From Sphingomonas sp. S2-65 (GTDB taxonomy: Bacteria > Pseudomonadota > Alphaproteobacteria > Sphingomonadales > Sphingomonadaceae): a stretch of 64,000 bases of DNA. Location: assembly GCF_021513175.1 (NCBI RefSeq), contig NZ_CP090953.1, forward strand, positions 496,001-560,000. Reading direction: 5' to 3'. The notes beneath the pieces are model-generated. The model did no database searches and was not told the DNA's origin. It saw only the letters and a list, made by a program, of their open reading frames with translations. A program made the position numbers and the translations under genes. Positions 44,774 through 53,074 of the stretch are shown here, in pieces (position 1 is the first letter of the stretch; every line of letters begins with the position of its first letter).

Positions 44774-44873
44774 CACCGGTTTATGATGCTTCCCATGCGG
44801 GTTGAGGCGCGGCCCTTAGCGCAACGGGGTCTTCCGAGCAAGTAGAACAAAAGGTGACGTTCTGGTTGACGCC

Positions 44874-44899
44874 GGAACACATATGGAACATACCGGGTT
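44874..44899 (+). promoter_or_regulatory. Candidate EcfG (general stress) promoter
   Basis: GGAAC at 44874-44878, 17 nt, then GGTT at 44896-44899, against the alphaproteobacterial general-stress consensus GGAAC-N16/17-CGTT. It is about 85 bp upstream of, and oriented toward, the small membrane-protein gene at 44985. One mismatch in the -10. Confidence 0.3.
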
Positions 44900-44984
44900 C
44901 AGAAGCGGGGTAAGGAACGCCTCGCCAGCATAATGCGTTGAAATTGCTCATGATTGCGATGTTCGCGTGTATCGGGAGTCTGAG

Positions 44985-45206
44985 ATGACTGCATTCGGTG
45001 TCTATTTGCTGTTCGGCGGAGTGCTCGTGGCCTCGGTCTGGGCTCTCGTGGCGAGCATCCGCCCGCAGCTTCATCGCTTCGCCGAATTGACGCGTCCCGT
45101 CAGCACGCTTCCGGCACTGCCGTCGCGGCTGAGCCGGGTTACGGTGCGGACGTTCCCGGCACGGATGCCGGCCCGGCCGGCACAGCCGAAGCGCGCAGCC
45201 GCCTGA
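44985..45206 (+). CDS. Small single-span membrane protein, unknown
   Basis: 73 aa from the ATG at 44985, with GGGAG 6 nt upstream; an in-frame start at 44967 is weaker. One transmembrane helix near the N terminus (TAFGVYLLFGGVLVASVWAL), then a basic Arg/Pro/Ala-rich cytoplasmic-type tail ending PKRAAA. Its last 68 nt overlap the 3' end of pssA on the other strand. No family recognised. Confidence 0.6.
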   Translation: MTAFGVYLLFGGVLVASVWALVASIRPQLHRFAELTRPVSTLPALPSRLSRVTVRTFPARMPARPAQPKRAAA

Positions 45207-45969
45207 TTCGGCGATAGCTGCGGATGCTGAAGGGGATCGTCGCCAGATAAGCGAGCGCGAGCAAGGCCAGCGTCGGCCACGGCGCCGAGACCAGCGCGGC
45301 CACCAGCACCACCAATACCGCCACCGCCTCGAACCGGATGTTCTGCTTGAGACGGAGCGTCGGAGCGAACGTAGCGACACTGGAGATCATCAAGACCGCC
45401 ACGAATCCGGTCCAGGGCGCGATAAGGGCGGGAGAGCGCAATACCGCCTCCCCGGTCCACAGCCACAGATATAGCGGCGTCAGCGCAAGCAGTGCGCCTG
45501 CCGGCGCCGGTACACCGGTCAGGAAGCCAGCCGATTTATGCGGCTGATGCTCGCGGTCGATATTGGCGTTGAAGCGGGCAAGGCGCAGCGCGCAGAACAA
45601 TGCCATCAGCAAGGCGACCATCCAGCCGAAGCGGCCGAGCGCCTGTAGTGACCAGAGATACAGGATCAGCGTCGGCGCCACGCCGAACGAGATCGCGTCG
45701 GACAAGCTGTCCAGTTCCGCGCCGAAACGGCTCTCCGCACGCACCCAGCGGGCTATCTTGCCATCGACACCGTCGAGCACAGCGGCAGCCAGGACCATGA
45801 GCACCGCCCCTTCCCAATTGCCGAGCATGGCGAACCGGATCGCGGTAAGCCCGGAGCAGAGTGCCAGCGCAGTGACGGTGTTGGGCAACACGGCACGCAG
45901 CGGAATGCCGCGGGCCGGATCGGAAAACGGCATGTTGCGCGGCGAGCGCCGAGCCCGGGGATCACGCAT
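45139..45969 (-). CDS. pssA: CDP-diacylglycerol-serine O-phosphatidyltransferase
   Basis: Makes phosphatidylserine from CDP-DAG and serine; integral membrane, 276 aa from the ATG at 45969. The CDP-alcohol phosphotransferase signature DGxxAR...GxxxDxxxD is read in DGKIARWVRAE and FGAELDSLSD. About eight hydrophobic segments. It lies downstream of psd in the same direction across a 274-bp gap (45970-46243) in which I see no gene. The next step, decarboxylation, is catalysed by Psd. Confidence 0.94.
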   Translation of the reverse strand: MRDPRARRSPRNMPFSDPARGIPLRAVLPNTVTALALCSGLTAIRFAMLGNWEGAVLMVLAAAVLDGVDGKIARWVRAESRFGAELDSLSDAISFGVAPTLILYLWSLQALGRFGWMVALLMALFCALRLARFNANIDREHQPHKSAGFLTGVPAPAGALLALTPLYLWLWTGEAVLRSPALIAPWTGFVAVLMISSVATFAPTLRLKQNIRFEAVAVLVVLVAALVSAPWPTLALLALAYLATIPFSIRSYRRIRRLRASAVPAGPASVPGTSAP

Positions 45970-46243
45970 GGGACAATGACTCCGTACGCGCACCCGCCGG
46001 ATGGAAGCGACGCCAGCTCGATACCGGCAGAACCAAATCACTGAGCACTCGGGAACTCCGCTGAACGGTGCACGCATGCACGACGCCGCCTGCAACGCGG
46101 ACGGAGGCTTTCGGTATCCGCTCTCCGGCGATGCCGGGCCGCGCAACGTGCCGATCGCTCGATCCGTTGCTCGTCACCAAGGGGCAAGCGAACACTGAAG
46201 GTGTGGCCGTCAGCGTAAAACCAGGACCGCCACGCCAACGGCA

Positions 46244-46972
46244 TCACTGGGGGATGCCGACCGCCGTGGAACCGCCGCGGCGCGCCAGGATGGTTTCGCC
46301 CGCGATCGCGCGCTGACCCAGCGCCACTTCGCAGGCATAGTCCTCTGGAAGGAACACATCGACCCGGCTTCCGAAGCGGATCAGGCCGACGCGCTGCCCG
46401 GCGACGACCATGTCCCCCGCCTTCGCGAATGCGACGATACGGCGCGCCACCAGCCCGGCGATCTGCGTGAAGCCGATGCGCAGCCCGTTGCGGTCCTCCA
46501 CCACGAAATGCTGGCGTTCGTTTTCGTCGCTCGCCTTGTCGAAATCGGCGTTCATGAACTTGCCGGAAATGTAGATGACGTGGCGGATCGTGCCGGTGAT
46601 CGGAGTCCGGTTCACGTGAACGTCGAACACGCTCATGAACACCGAAACGCGCACCATGGGCGCTTCGCCCAGCGCATGCGGGCCGTGCAGTTCGGGCGGC
46701 AGCGGGACACGCTCGATCATCGTGATGAGGCCGTCCGCCGGCGAGACGATCAGGCCGTCCGCCTGTGGCGTCACCCGTACCGGATCGCGGAAGAACGCGG
46801 CCACGCCCACCGTCAGGAAGACCAGCGGCCAGGTGATGAAGTCCCATACGAACAGGCTGAGGAACGCAATCGCGCCGGCGATCAGGACGTATTTGCGGCC
46901 TTCGGGATGGATGTCGGGGAAACGCCACTTCACCGTGGATGTGCCAACGGGCGGCTTGTCTAGCGATGCCAT
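46244..46972 (-). CDS. psd: Phosphatidylserine decarboxylase (short type)
   Basis: Converts phosphatidylserine to phosphatidylethanolamine, 242 aa from the ATG at 46972. Two hydrophobic segments near the N terminus, then [12 protein letters not shown] and [14 protein letters not shown]. The pyruvoyl-forming Gly-Ser is in [10 protein letters not shown], where self-cleavage creates the alpha subunit. It diverges from the methyltransferase gene across about 296 bp (46973-47268), in which no gene is apparent. Confidence 0.94.
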   Translation of the reverse strand: MASLDKPPVGTSTVKWRFPDIHPEGRKYVLIAGAIAFLSLFVWDFITWPLVFLTVGVAAFFRDPVRVTPQADGLIVSPADGLITMIERVPLPPELHGPHALGEAPMVRVSVFMSVFDVHVNRTPITGTIRHVIYISGKFMNADFDKASDENERQHFVVEDRNGLRIGFTQIAGLVARRIVAFAKAGDMVVAGQRVGLIRFGSRVDVFLPEDYACEVALGQRAIAGETILARRGGSTAVGIPQ

Positions 46973-47268
46973 GCACCCGGTGTAGCGAGGTATGACGCGC
47001 TTTCCTAGGGCGCTGGTATTCCTCGACGCGCGTCGGCTCGCCGTTGGAGCACCCATCCTGCGCCGGCACGATGCCACATGGACCTAGCCTTGTGCCTGGC
47101 TGCTGGCCTCTCGGATGGCGGTGCGGGGTTGTGGCGCGCCTGCGTTGCTGCGATCTTGTGTCAGTCCGGCGCAGGCGTCCGCAATTAATGCAACCGTGCG
47201 GCTTGCATGTTCGTTCGCTTTTTTGCAGGCGATTGCGCCACGTTCGTCACGACATTCAAAGGAAGTTC

Positions 47269-47889
47269 ATGCCCGCATCGACTGCTGCCGCCAAGCGCCG
47301 TCGCTCCCGTGCCCGCGCGGCGGGCGTGCCTTCGCCTTGGGTGATGTTCCTGAAGGGGTTCCTGAAGAACCCGGTCATGGTCGGTGCCGTCGCGTCGTCG
47401 TCGCAGCGGCTGGTGCGCCACATGCTGTCCAAGGTGGATTGGGAGCAGTGCAAGCTGTTCGTGGAATATGGCCCCGGCGTCGGGACCTTTACCCGGCCGA
47501 TCCTGGAGCGCCTGGGTCCCGACGCGACGCTGATCGTGATCGACACCAACCCGGACTTCATCCACTATCTGAAGCACACGATCGACGATCCGCGCTTCTC
47601 CGCGGTGCTCGGCTCGGCCTCCGACGTCGAGCGGATCGTCCACGAGCATGGCTTCGACCATGCCGACTACATCACCTCGGGCCTGCCCTTTTCGACGCTG
47701 CCGCCCGGCGTGGGCGACCAGATCGCCAAGGCTACGCATGACGTGTTGCGGCCCGGCGGCGCCTTCCTGGTGTATCAGTACAATCCGAAGGTGCGGAACT
47801 TCCTGACGCCGCACTGGACGAACATCGACCATGAAGTGGAATGGTGGAACATCCCGCCGGCGCAGCTCTGGTGGGCTTGGAAGGGCTGA
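47269..47889 (+). CDS. Phospholipid N-methyltransferase-like (PmtA type)
   Basis: 206 aa, SAM-dependent. The N terminus is basic (KRRRSRARA), then FLKGFLKNPVMVGAVASSS, typical of Sinorhizobium/Rhodobacter PmtA. SAM motif I is FVEYGPGVGTFTRPIL and motif II-like VIDTNPDFIHYL. ATG at 47269 with AAAGGAAG upstream. Next to psd and pssA it would methylate phosphatidylethanolamine toward phosphatidylcholine. A general membrane-associated methyltransferase is the alternative, so no symbol is given. Confidence 0.75.
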   Translation: MPASTAAAKRRRSRARAAGVPSPWVMFLKGFLKNPVMVGAVASSSQRLVRHMLSKVDWEQCKLFVEYGPGVGTFTRPILERLGPDATLIVIDTNPDFIHYLKHTIDDPRFSAVLGSASDVERIVHEHGFDHADYITSGLPFSTLPPGVGDQIAKATHDVLRPGGAFLVYQYNPKVRNFLTPHWTNIDHEVEWWNIPPAQLWWAWKG

Positions 47890-47968
47890 GGCCTGAGGGC
47901 GCTTGATCGCCCTCCCCCATGCTCCTAGACGCTCGCCATACCCTTCAATGCAAAGGACAAGCGAGCGT

Positions 47969-49192
47969 ATGGCGAAGATCAAGGTGGCAACGCCGGTCGT
48001 GGAGATCGACGGCGACGAGATGACGCGGATCATCTGGCAGTGGATCCGCGAGCGCCTGATCCTCCCCTATCTCGACATCGACCTGAAATATTACGATCTC
48101 TCGGTCGAGAAGCGCGACGAGACCAACGACCAGATCACGATCGATTCGGCCAACGCGATTCGCGAATATGGCGTCGGCGTGAAGTGCGCCACGATCACGC
48201 CGGACGAGCAGCGCGTCGAGGAATTCGGCCTCAAGGAAATGTGGAAGTCGCCCAACGGCACGATCCGCAACATCCTGGGCGGCACGATCTTCCGCGAGCC
48301 GATCGTGATCTCCAACGTGCCGCGGCTGATCCCGGGCTGGACCAAGCCGATCGTTGTCGGCCGTCATGCGTTCGGCGACCAGTATCGCGCGACCGACTTC
48401 AAGGTGCCGGGCGCCGGCAAGCTGCGCCTCGTCTGGGAAGGCGAGAATGGCGAGAAGATCGACCGCGAAGTCTATACCTTCAAGGACGCCGGCGTCGCGC
48501 TGGCGATGTACAATCTCGACGATTCGATCCGCGATTTCGCTCGCTCGTCGCTGAACTACGGCCTCAACCTGGGCTGGCCGGTCTATCTCTCGACCAAGAA
48601 CACGATCCTCAAGGCCTATGACGGGCGCTTCAAGGACCTGTTCCAGGAAGTGTTCGAGACCGAGGGCTTCAAGGAGAAGTTCCAGGAAGCCGGCATCGTC
48701 TATGAGCACCGCCTGATCGACGACATGGTCGCTTCCGCGCTCAAGTGGCATGGCGAGTTCGTCTGGGCGTGCAAGAACTATGACGGCGACGTCCAGTCGG
48801 ACCAGGTCGCGCAGGGCTTCGGCTCGCTCGGCCTGATGACTTCGGTGCTGATGTCGCCGGACGGCAAGACGATCGAGGCAGAAGCGGCGCACGGCACCGT
48901 TACGCGCCACTATCGCCAGCACCAGCAGGGCAAGGCGACGTCGACCAATCCGATCGCGTCGATCTTCGCCTGGACCGGCGGCCTGAAGTATCGCGGCAAG
49001 TTCGACGGCACGCCGGACGTGACCCGTTTCGCCGAGACGCTGGAGCGGGTGTGCATCGAGACCGTGGAAAGCGGCAAGATGACCAAGGATCTGGCGCTGC
49101 TGATCGGCCCGAACCAGGCCTGGATGACGACCGAGCAGTTCTTCGAGGCGATCCGACTGAACCTCGAAACGGCGATGGGCAGCTGGCAGTAA
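47969..49192 (+). CDS. icd: Isocitrate dehydrogenase (NADP+), type II
   Basis: Oxidative decarboxylation of isocitrate in the TCA cycle, 407 aa, homodimeric eukaryote-like form. [37 protein letters not shown] (substrate Ser and Arg), [18 protein letters not shown] (metal Asp residues) and [12 protein letters not shown] (NADP site). ATG at 47969 with AAAGGA 11 nt upstream. Monocistronic with its own terminator. Confidence 0.97.
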   Translation: MAKIKVATPVVEIDGDEMTRIIWQWIRERLILPYLDIDLKYYDLSVEKRDETNDQITIDSANAIREYGVGVKCATITPDEQRVEEFGLKEMWKSPNGTIRNILGGTIFREPIVISNVPRLIPGWTKPIVVGRHAFGDQYRATDFKVPGAGKLRLVWEGENGEKIDREVYTFKDAGVALAMYNLDDSIRDFARSSLNYGLNLGWPVYLSTKNTILKAYDGRFKDLFQEVFETEGFKEKFQEAGIVYEHRLIDDMVASALKWHGEFVWACKNYDGDVQSDQVAQGFGSLGLMTSVLMSPDGKTIEAEAAHGTVTRHYRQHQQGKATSTNPIASIFAWTGGLKYRGKFDGTPDVTRFAETLERVCIETVESGKMTKDLALLIGPNQAWMTTEQFFEAIRLNLETAMGSWQ

Positions 49193-49214
49193 GCCGGACT
49201 GCGCTGATCTAAAG

Positions 49215-49253
49215 AAGCGCGGAGGGCGGTGTCGCCTTCCGCGCTTTTCTTTT
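49215..49253 (+). terminator. Rho-independent terminator of icd
   Basis: Stem AAGCGCGGAGGGCG pairing with CGCCTTCCGCGCTT (one G-T), then TTCTTTT, 22 bp after the stop. It may also serve the convergent gene at 49265. Confidence 0.9.
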
Positions 49254-49264
49254 GGCCACGCCGG

Positions 49265-50464
49265 TCAGGACGCCTCGGGCGAGCGCACGCGCTCGGGCCG
49301 GAACCCCATGCCGAGCACGCGCGCCGGGATCCGGCGCAGCAGGGGAACGCTGTCCAACAGCCGGATCGCGAGCGGGGGCGTGGTCATCGGCCGAGAGGCA
49401 GCGAGCGTCGGCGCGATGATGCGATTCTGGATCAGCCGCTGCAGCGCCTGGGTACGCTTTGCCGGCATCATCCGGCGTGCCTGAACCTTGTGCAGCAAGG
49501 GTCCGACGTCCACCGATGCCGCCATCGGCGCGGCGAGGATGTTGGCCGCCGCTACGGCATCCTGGATGGCCAGATTGATCCCGACGCCGCCGATGGGCGA
49601 CATCGCATGCGCCGCGTCCCCCAGGACGAGGAGCCCCGGCCGATGCCAGCGTTCCAGCCGGTCGACGCTCACCGAGAGGAGCTTGACTTCATCCCAGCTT
49701 CGCAATGCCTGATCGACGCCGGCAGTCTCGGGGCCAACGGCGCGGACCCGCGCTCGAAAGGCGTCGAGCCCCTCGGCACGGATCTGGTCCGCCATACCCT
49801 TGGGAAAGACGGACGCGCATTGCCAGTAGGCGCCGCGATCGATCAGGACGAATATGCGTCCGGCGTCGAACACGCCCATGCTCTGGTTCTGCGGCTCCGC
49901 CGTCTTTGGAAGCCGGAACCAGAACACGTCCATTGGGGATCCCACGGTGGTGGAGGGCAGCCCGCCGCGAAACCTGGATCCGCGCCCGTCGCATGCCAGG
50001 GTCAGCGTCGCGCGTACCGCTTCGCCATCGGCGGTGCGGACGCCGCGCACGACGCCGTCTTCCTCGATCAGGGCGGTCGCCTCGCAGGACTGACGGAGTG
50101 TGAAGCCGGGATAGGGCCGTGCCGCTTCGGCAACGAAATCGAGAAAGTCCCATTGCGGCATCAAGGCGATGAACGGCGCCGGCACCTTGAGGTGGCGGAA
50201 GTCGGCCACGCGGACCGAGCGCCCGGCGATGCGCGCCCCGAATTGGTCGGCGCGATCATGAGGGCGGCTGAGGAGCGCGTCGAGCAGACCCAGTTCGGCG
50301 AAGATGCGAAGCGTTGAAGGGTGAACGGTGTCGCCGCGAAAGTCGCGAAGGAAGTCGCCGTGCCTTTCCAGCACCAGCGTCTTCACGCCTGCGCGGGCGA
50401 ACAACAGCCCGGCGACCAGCCCGGCAGGACCTCCGCCGACGATGCAAAGCTCGGTGTCGGGCAC
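49265..50464 (-). CDS. FAD-dependent monooxygenase (PHBH fold)
   Basis: 399 aa from the GTG at 50464 (GAGG 5 nt upstream); GTG at 50470 and TTG at 50488 are also in frame. FAD-binding CIVGGGPAGLVAGLL, the RGDTVHPSTL block, and GDAAHAMSPIGGVGINLAIQ binding FAD ribityl and pyrophosphate. The family covers aromatic hydroxylases and ubiquinone-type monooxygenases; substrate not assignable. It diverges from the antiporter gene with only 44 bp between starts. Confidence 0.88.
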   Translation of the reverse strand: MPDTELCIVGGGPAGLVAGLLFARAGVKTLVLERHGDFLRDFRGDTVHPSTLRIFAELGLLDALLSRPHDRADQFGARIAGRSVRVADFRHLKVPAPFIALMPQWDFLDFVAEAARPYPGFTLRQSCEATALIEEDGVVRGVRTADGEAVRATLTLACDGRGSRFRGGLPSTTVGSPMDVFWFRLPKTAEPQNQSMGVFDAGRIFVLIDRGAYWQCASVFPKGMADQIRAEGLDAFRARVRAVGPETAGVDQALRSWDEVKLLSVSVDRLERWHRPGLLVLGDAAHAMSPIGGVGINLAIQDAVAAANILAAPMAASVDVGPLLHKVQARRMMPAKRTQALQRLIQNRIIAPTLAASRPMTTPPLAIRLLDSVPLLRRIPARVLGMGFRPERVRSPEAS

Positions 50465-50508
50465 ATCCACCTCATGACAAAGATGCAATTAGCCGCTTAG
50501 ATACACCG

Positions 50509-52284
50509 ATGCTCACCCTTCAGAACAGCGGCCTCAGCGACGCCCTCGTGATCCTCGGTGCGGCTGGGCTGGTCATTCCGGCCTTTGCGCGGTTCCGGAT
50601 CAGCCCGGTGATCGGGTTCATCCTGGTCGGCGCGCTGGTGGGCCCTTCGGCACTGGGCGCGCTGGTCGGGCAGAACCCCTGGCTGTATTATCTCACCATT
50701 TCCGACGTGCACTCGATCGAGCCGTTCGCCGAGTTCGGCATCATCCTGTTGCTGTTCTCGATCGGGCTAGAATTGTCGTTCCGCAGGCTGTGGGCGATGC
50801 GGACGCTGGTGTTCGGCGTGGGCGCGGCCGAATTGCTCGGCGCCGGGCTGATCCTGGCCGGGGCTTTCTACCTCACCGGGCTGAGCACTGGCGGGTCGAT
50901 CGGGCTGGGGCTGGCGCTGGCATTGTCCTCCACCGCCCTCGTGGTTCCCATCGCCGGCACGACCAGCGCGGTCGGGCGCGCGGCGTTTGCGATGCTGCTG
51001 TTCGAGGATCTGGCGCTGGTGCCGATCATCTTCATGCTGGGCGCGCTGGCACCGTCGGCGGGCGATGCCGGCATGTGGGGGTTGCTGCGGACGCTGGGCG
51101 CGGGCGTGGTGACCGTTGCGGTGCTGTTCGTCGGCGGGCGTTTCCTGCTCCCGCGGATGTTCGCCCAGGCGGCACGGACCAAGAGCCCCGAGCTGTTCCT
51201 CGCCGCGAGCCTGCTGGTGGTGATCGTCGCGAGCCTGGCGACCGCGGCGGCGGGGCTGTCGCCGATTGTCGGCGCGCTGATCGCGGGCCTGCTGATCGCC
51301 GAGACCGAATATCATGGCGAAGTCGAAGCGATCACCGCCCCGTTCAAGGGGCTGGCGCTGGGCGTGTTCCTGATCACCGTGGGCATGCGGCTGGACCTGA
51401 GCTTCGTCGCGCAGAATTGGGGTTCGCTGCTCGGCGCGACGATGCTGGTGATGCTGGTCAAGGTGGCCGTGACGATGGGGCTGCTGAAGATTTCGGGCGC
51501 GCGGACGGGAACCGCCGCGGAGACCGGCGTGCTGATGGCCAGCCCGTCCGAGACGACGCTGATCGTGCTGGGGGTCGCCGGTGCCGCAGGACTGATCGCA
51601 CCCGCCACCGGCGCGTTCTGGACGACCGTCACGGCGATCGGGCTCACCGCCACCCCGCTGCTGGCCAAGGCCGGACAGTTGGTGTCGCGGCTGATCGAGC
51701 GCGGCACTTCGGGCGAGAGTTCCGACCCGGCGATCGACCAGGTGGTTCCCGGCGCCGTCATCATCGGCTTCGGCCGGGTCGGCCGGACCGTGGCCGACAT
51801 GCTCCAGCGGCACGACCTGCCCTTTCTGGCAGTGGATGCCGACATCGACAATGTGAACGCGGCCCGGCGCGAGGGCTATACCGTGCTGTTCGGCGACGTC
51901 ACCCGCACCGAGTTGGTCGACCAATTGCGGCTGGGGCACGCCCGCGCGCTGATCCTGACGATGGACGATCCGGTGCTCACGGTCCGGCTGGCGAAGCGCG
52001 TGCGCGCCTGGGTGCCCGATCTGCCGATCATCGCCCGCGCCCGCGATGCGGCGCATGCCGCCGAACTGTACCGCGCGGGGGTGACCGACGCAGTGCCCGA
52101 GACGCTGGAAAGCTCGCTCCAACTCTCCGAAGCGGTGCTGGTCGATCTGGGCATGCCGGTGGGCCCGGTCATCGCCTCCATCCACGAGAAGCGCGACGAG
52201 ATGCGCAAATCGATCCGGCTCGCCGCCGGGATCGAGCGCGATCCGCGGATTCGCCGCGTGCGGCTGGGCAAAGCGGCGGAGTGA
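50509..52284 (+). CDS. Kef-type cation:proton antiporter with TrkA-N domain
   Basis: Monovalent cation/proton antiporter-2 family, 591 aa. About 12 membrane helices (res 10-400) with PVIGFILVGALVGPSAL and LALALSSTALVVPI, then a cytosolic Rossmann RCK domain starting VIIGFGRVGRTVADML (about 405-520). A K+ efflux role under electrophile or pH stress is known for KefB/KefC. No KefF/KefG ancillary subunit is adjacent. Confidence 0.9.
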   Translation: MLTLQNSGLSDALVILGAAGLVIPAFARFRISPVIGFILVGALVGPSALGALVGQNPWLYYLTISDVHSIEPFAEFGIILLLFSIGLELSFRRLWAMRTLVFGVGAAELLGAGLILAGAFYLTGLSTGGSIGLGLALALSSTALVVPIAGTTSAVGRAAFAMLLFEDLALVPIIFMLGALAPSAGDAGMWGLLRTLGAGVVTVAVLFVGGRFLLPRMFAQAARTKSPELFLAASLLVVIVASLATAAAGLSPIVGALIAGLLIAETEYHGEVEAITAPFKGLALGVFLITVGMRLDLSFVAQNWGSLLGATMLVMLVKVAVTMGLLKISGARTGTAAETGVLMASPSETTLIVLGVAGAAGLIAPATGAFWTTVTAIGLTATPLLAKAGQLVSRLIERGTSGESSDPAIDQVVPGAVIIGFGRVGRTVADMLQRHDLPFLAVDADIDNVNAARREGYTVLFGDVTRTELVDQLRLGHARALILTMDDPVLTVRLAKRVRAWVPDLPIIARARDAAHAAELYRAGVTDAVPETLESSLQLSEAVLVDLGMPVGPVIASIHEKRDEMRKSIRLAAGIERDPRIRRVRLGKAAE

Positions 52285-52288
52285 GGAC

Positions 52289-52504
52289 TTGCCCGCTGCG
52301 GTGTCTCGCCGCATCCTGGGTGCCGCGTCATGCCATCACGTCTATTCGAACCAGGCATTCACGCACCAGCTCTATGAATATGGCGTGCCCTGCGAAGCCG
52401 AGGAATATCGCGGCGGCTGGCGCGGGCGCCACTGGACGCCCGACGGGCGCGTGCGCAGCGAGCTGCTGCCGTTTTTCGACCAAACGCTGCTATCTGCGGG
52501 CTAG
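52289..52504 (+). pseudogene. Probable C-terminal remnant of an alpha/beta-hydrolase esterase
   Basis: A 71-codon frame with only a TTG start, directly after the antiporter gene. HHVYSNQAFTHQLYEYGVP resembles the region before the catalytic His of esterase-D/PF00756 hydrolases, GGWRGRHWTPDGR the His loop, and ELLPFFDQTLL the final helix. No upstream part carrying the nucleophile Ser is present, so it looks like a decayed gene end. It could instead be a genuine short protein. Confidence 0.45.
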
Positions 52505-53016
52505 CTTCCGCGCCGGCGGAGACGAACCACCAGCCCGGCATCGCCGGTTACCGTGACCCACTTGCCGGCCTCGATCCTTACGGACTGATTGAGTTCCACC
52601 GCGCGCGCGCTGCTTCCGCTCGAAGCGCAGGCGTCTGGCGCGGGACGTCCCCACCGCACCCGCAGGTCGGCCAGACCGCTTGTATCGTCGGAGCGCTGGG
52701 GGGTGAGGGTCAGCGAGATCAAGCTCTGATCCCCACGCGGATAGGTCCGTTCGCCACATTCCAGGGCCGACGCTTGGCTGACCTCTCGACGCAGGCTCGC
52801 GCCCTGCCCCGTCGCCACGCGCAGCGTGCCTTGCCAAAGCTGCTCGCTGCCCGCGACGATCTCCACGTCGACGACATAGCGCTCGATCCGTAGCGGAGCG
52901 CGCTCAAACCTTGGGTAGATTGGCGGTGCCGGTGGCGCGGGCGGCGCAGGCGGAGATGGGAGCAATTGCCGCTCCGGAGCATTTTGCAGCAGCGCGGACA
53001 GCAGGTACAGCAGCAT
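52501..53016 (-). CDS. Hypothetical exported protein, proline-rich N terminus
   Basis: 171 aa. Hydrophobic N terminus (LLYLLSALLQNA), then LPSPPAPPAPPAPPIYP, a proline-rich stalk. The rest looks beta-rich with two Cys (ALECGERTY and DACASSG) and ends VRLRRRGS. No domain recognised. Likely periplasmic or membrane-anchored. It lies between alaS and the esterase remnant. Confidence 0.6.
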   Translation of the reverse strand: MLLYLLSALLQNAPERQLLPSPPAPPAPPAPPIYPRFERAPLRIERYVVDVEIVAGSEQLWQGTLRVATGQGASLRREVSQASALECGERTYPRGDQSLISLTLTPQRSDDTSGLADLRVRWGRPAPDACASSGSSARAVELNQSVRIEAGKWVTVTGDAGLVVRLRRRGS

Positions 53017-53074
53017 CCCAGTCTCCCTCTTGTTGGGCGAAGACTAGGATGTTGCGGTTACCGGATCGTGTATT

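Noticed and set aside
50767..52314. Minus-strand frame of 515 codons
   Set aside because: Antisense of the antiporter gene, His/Gln/Arg-rich without domains.
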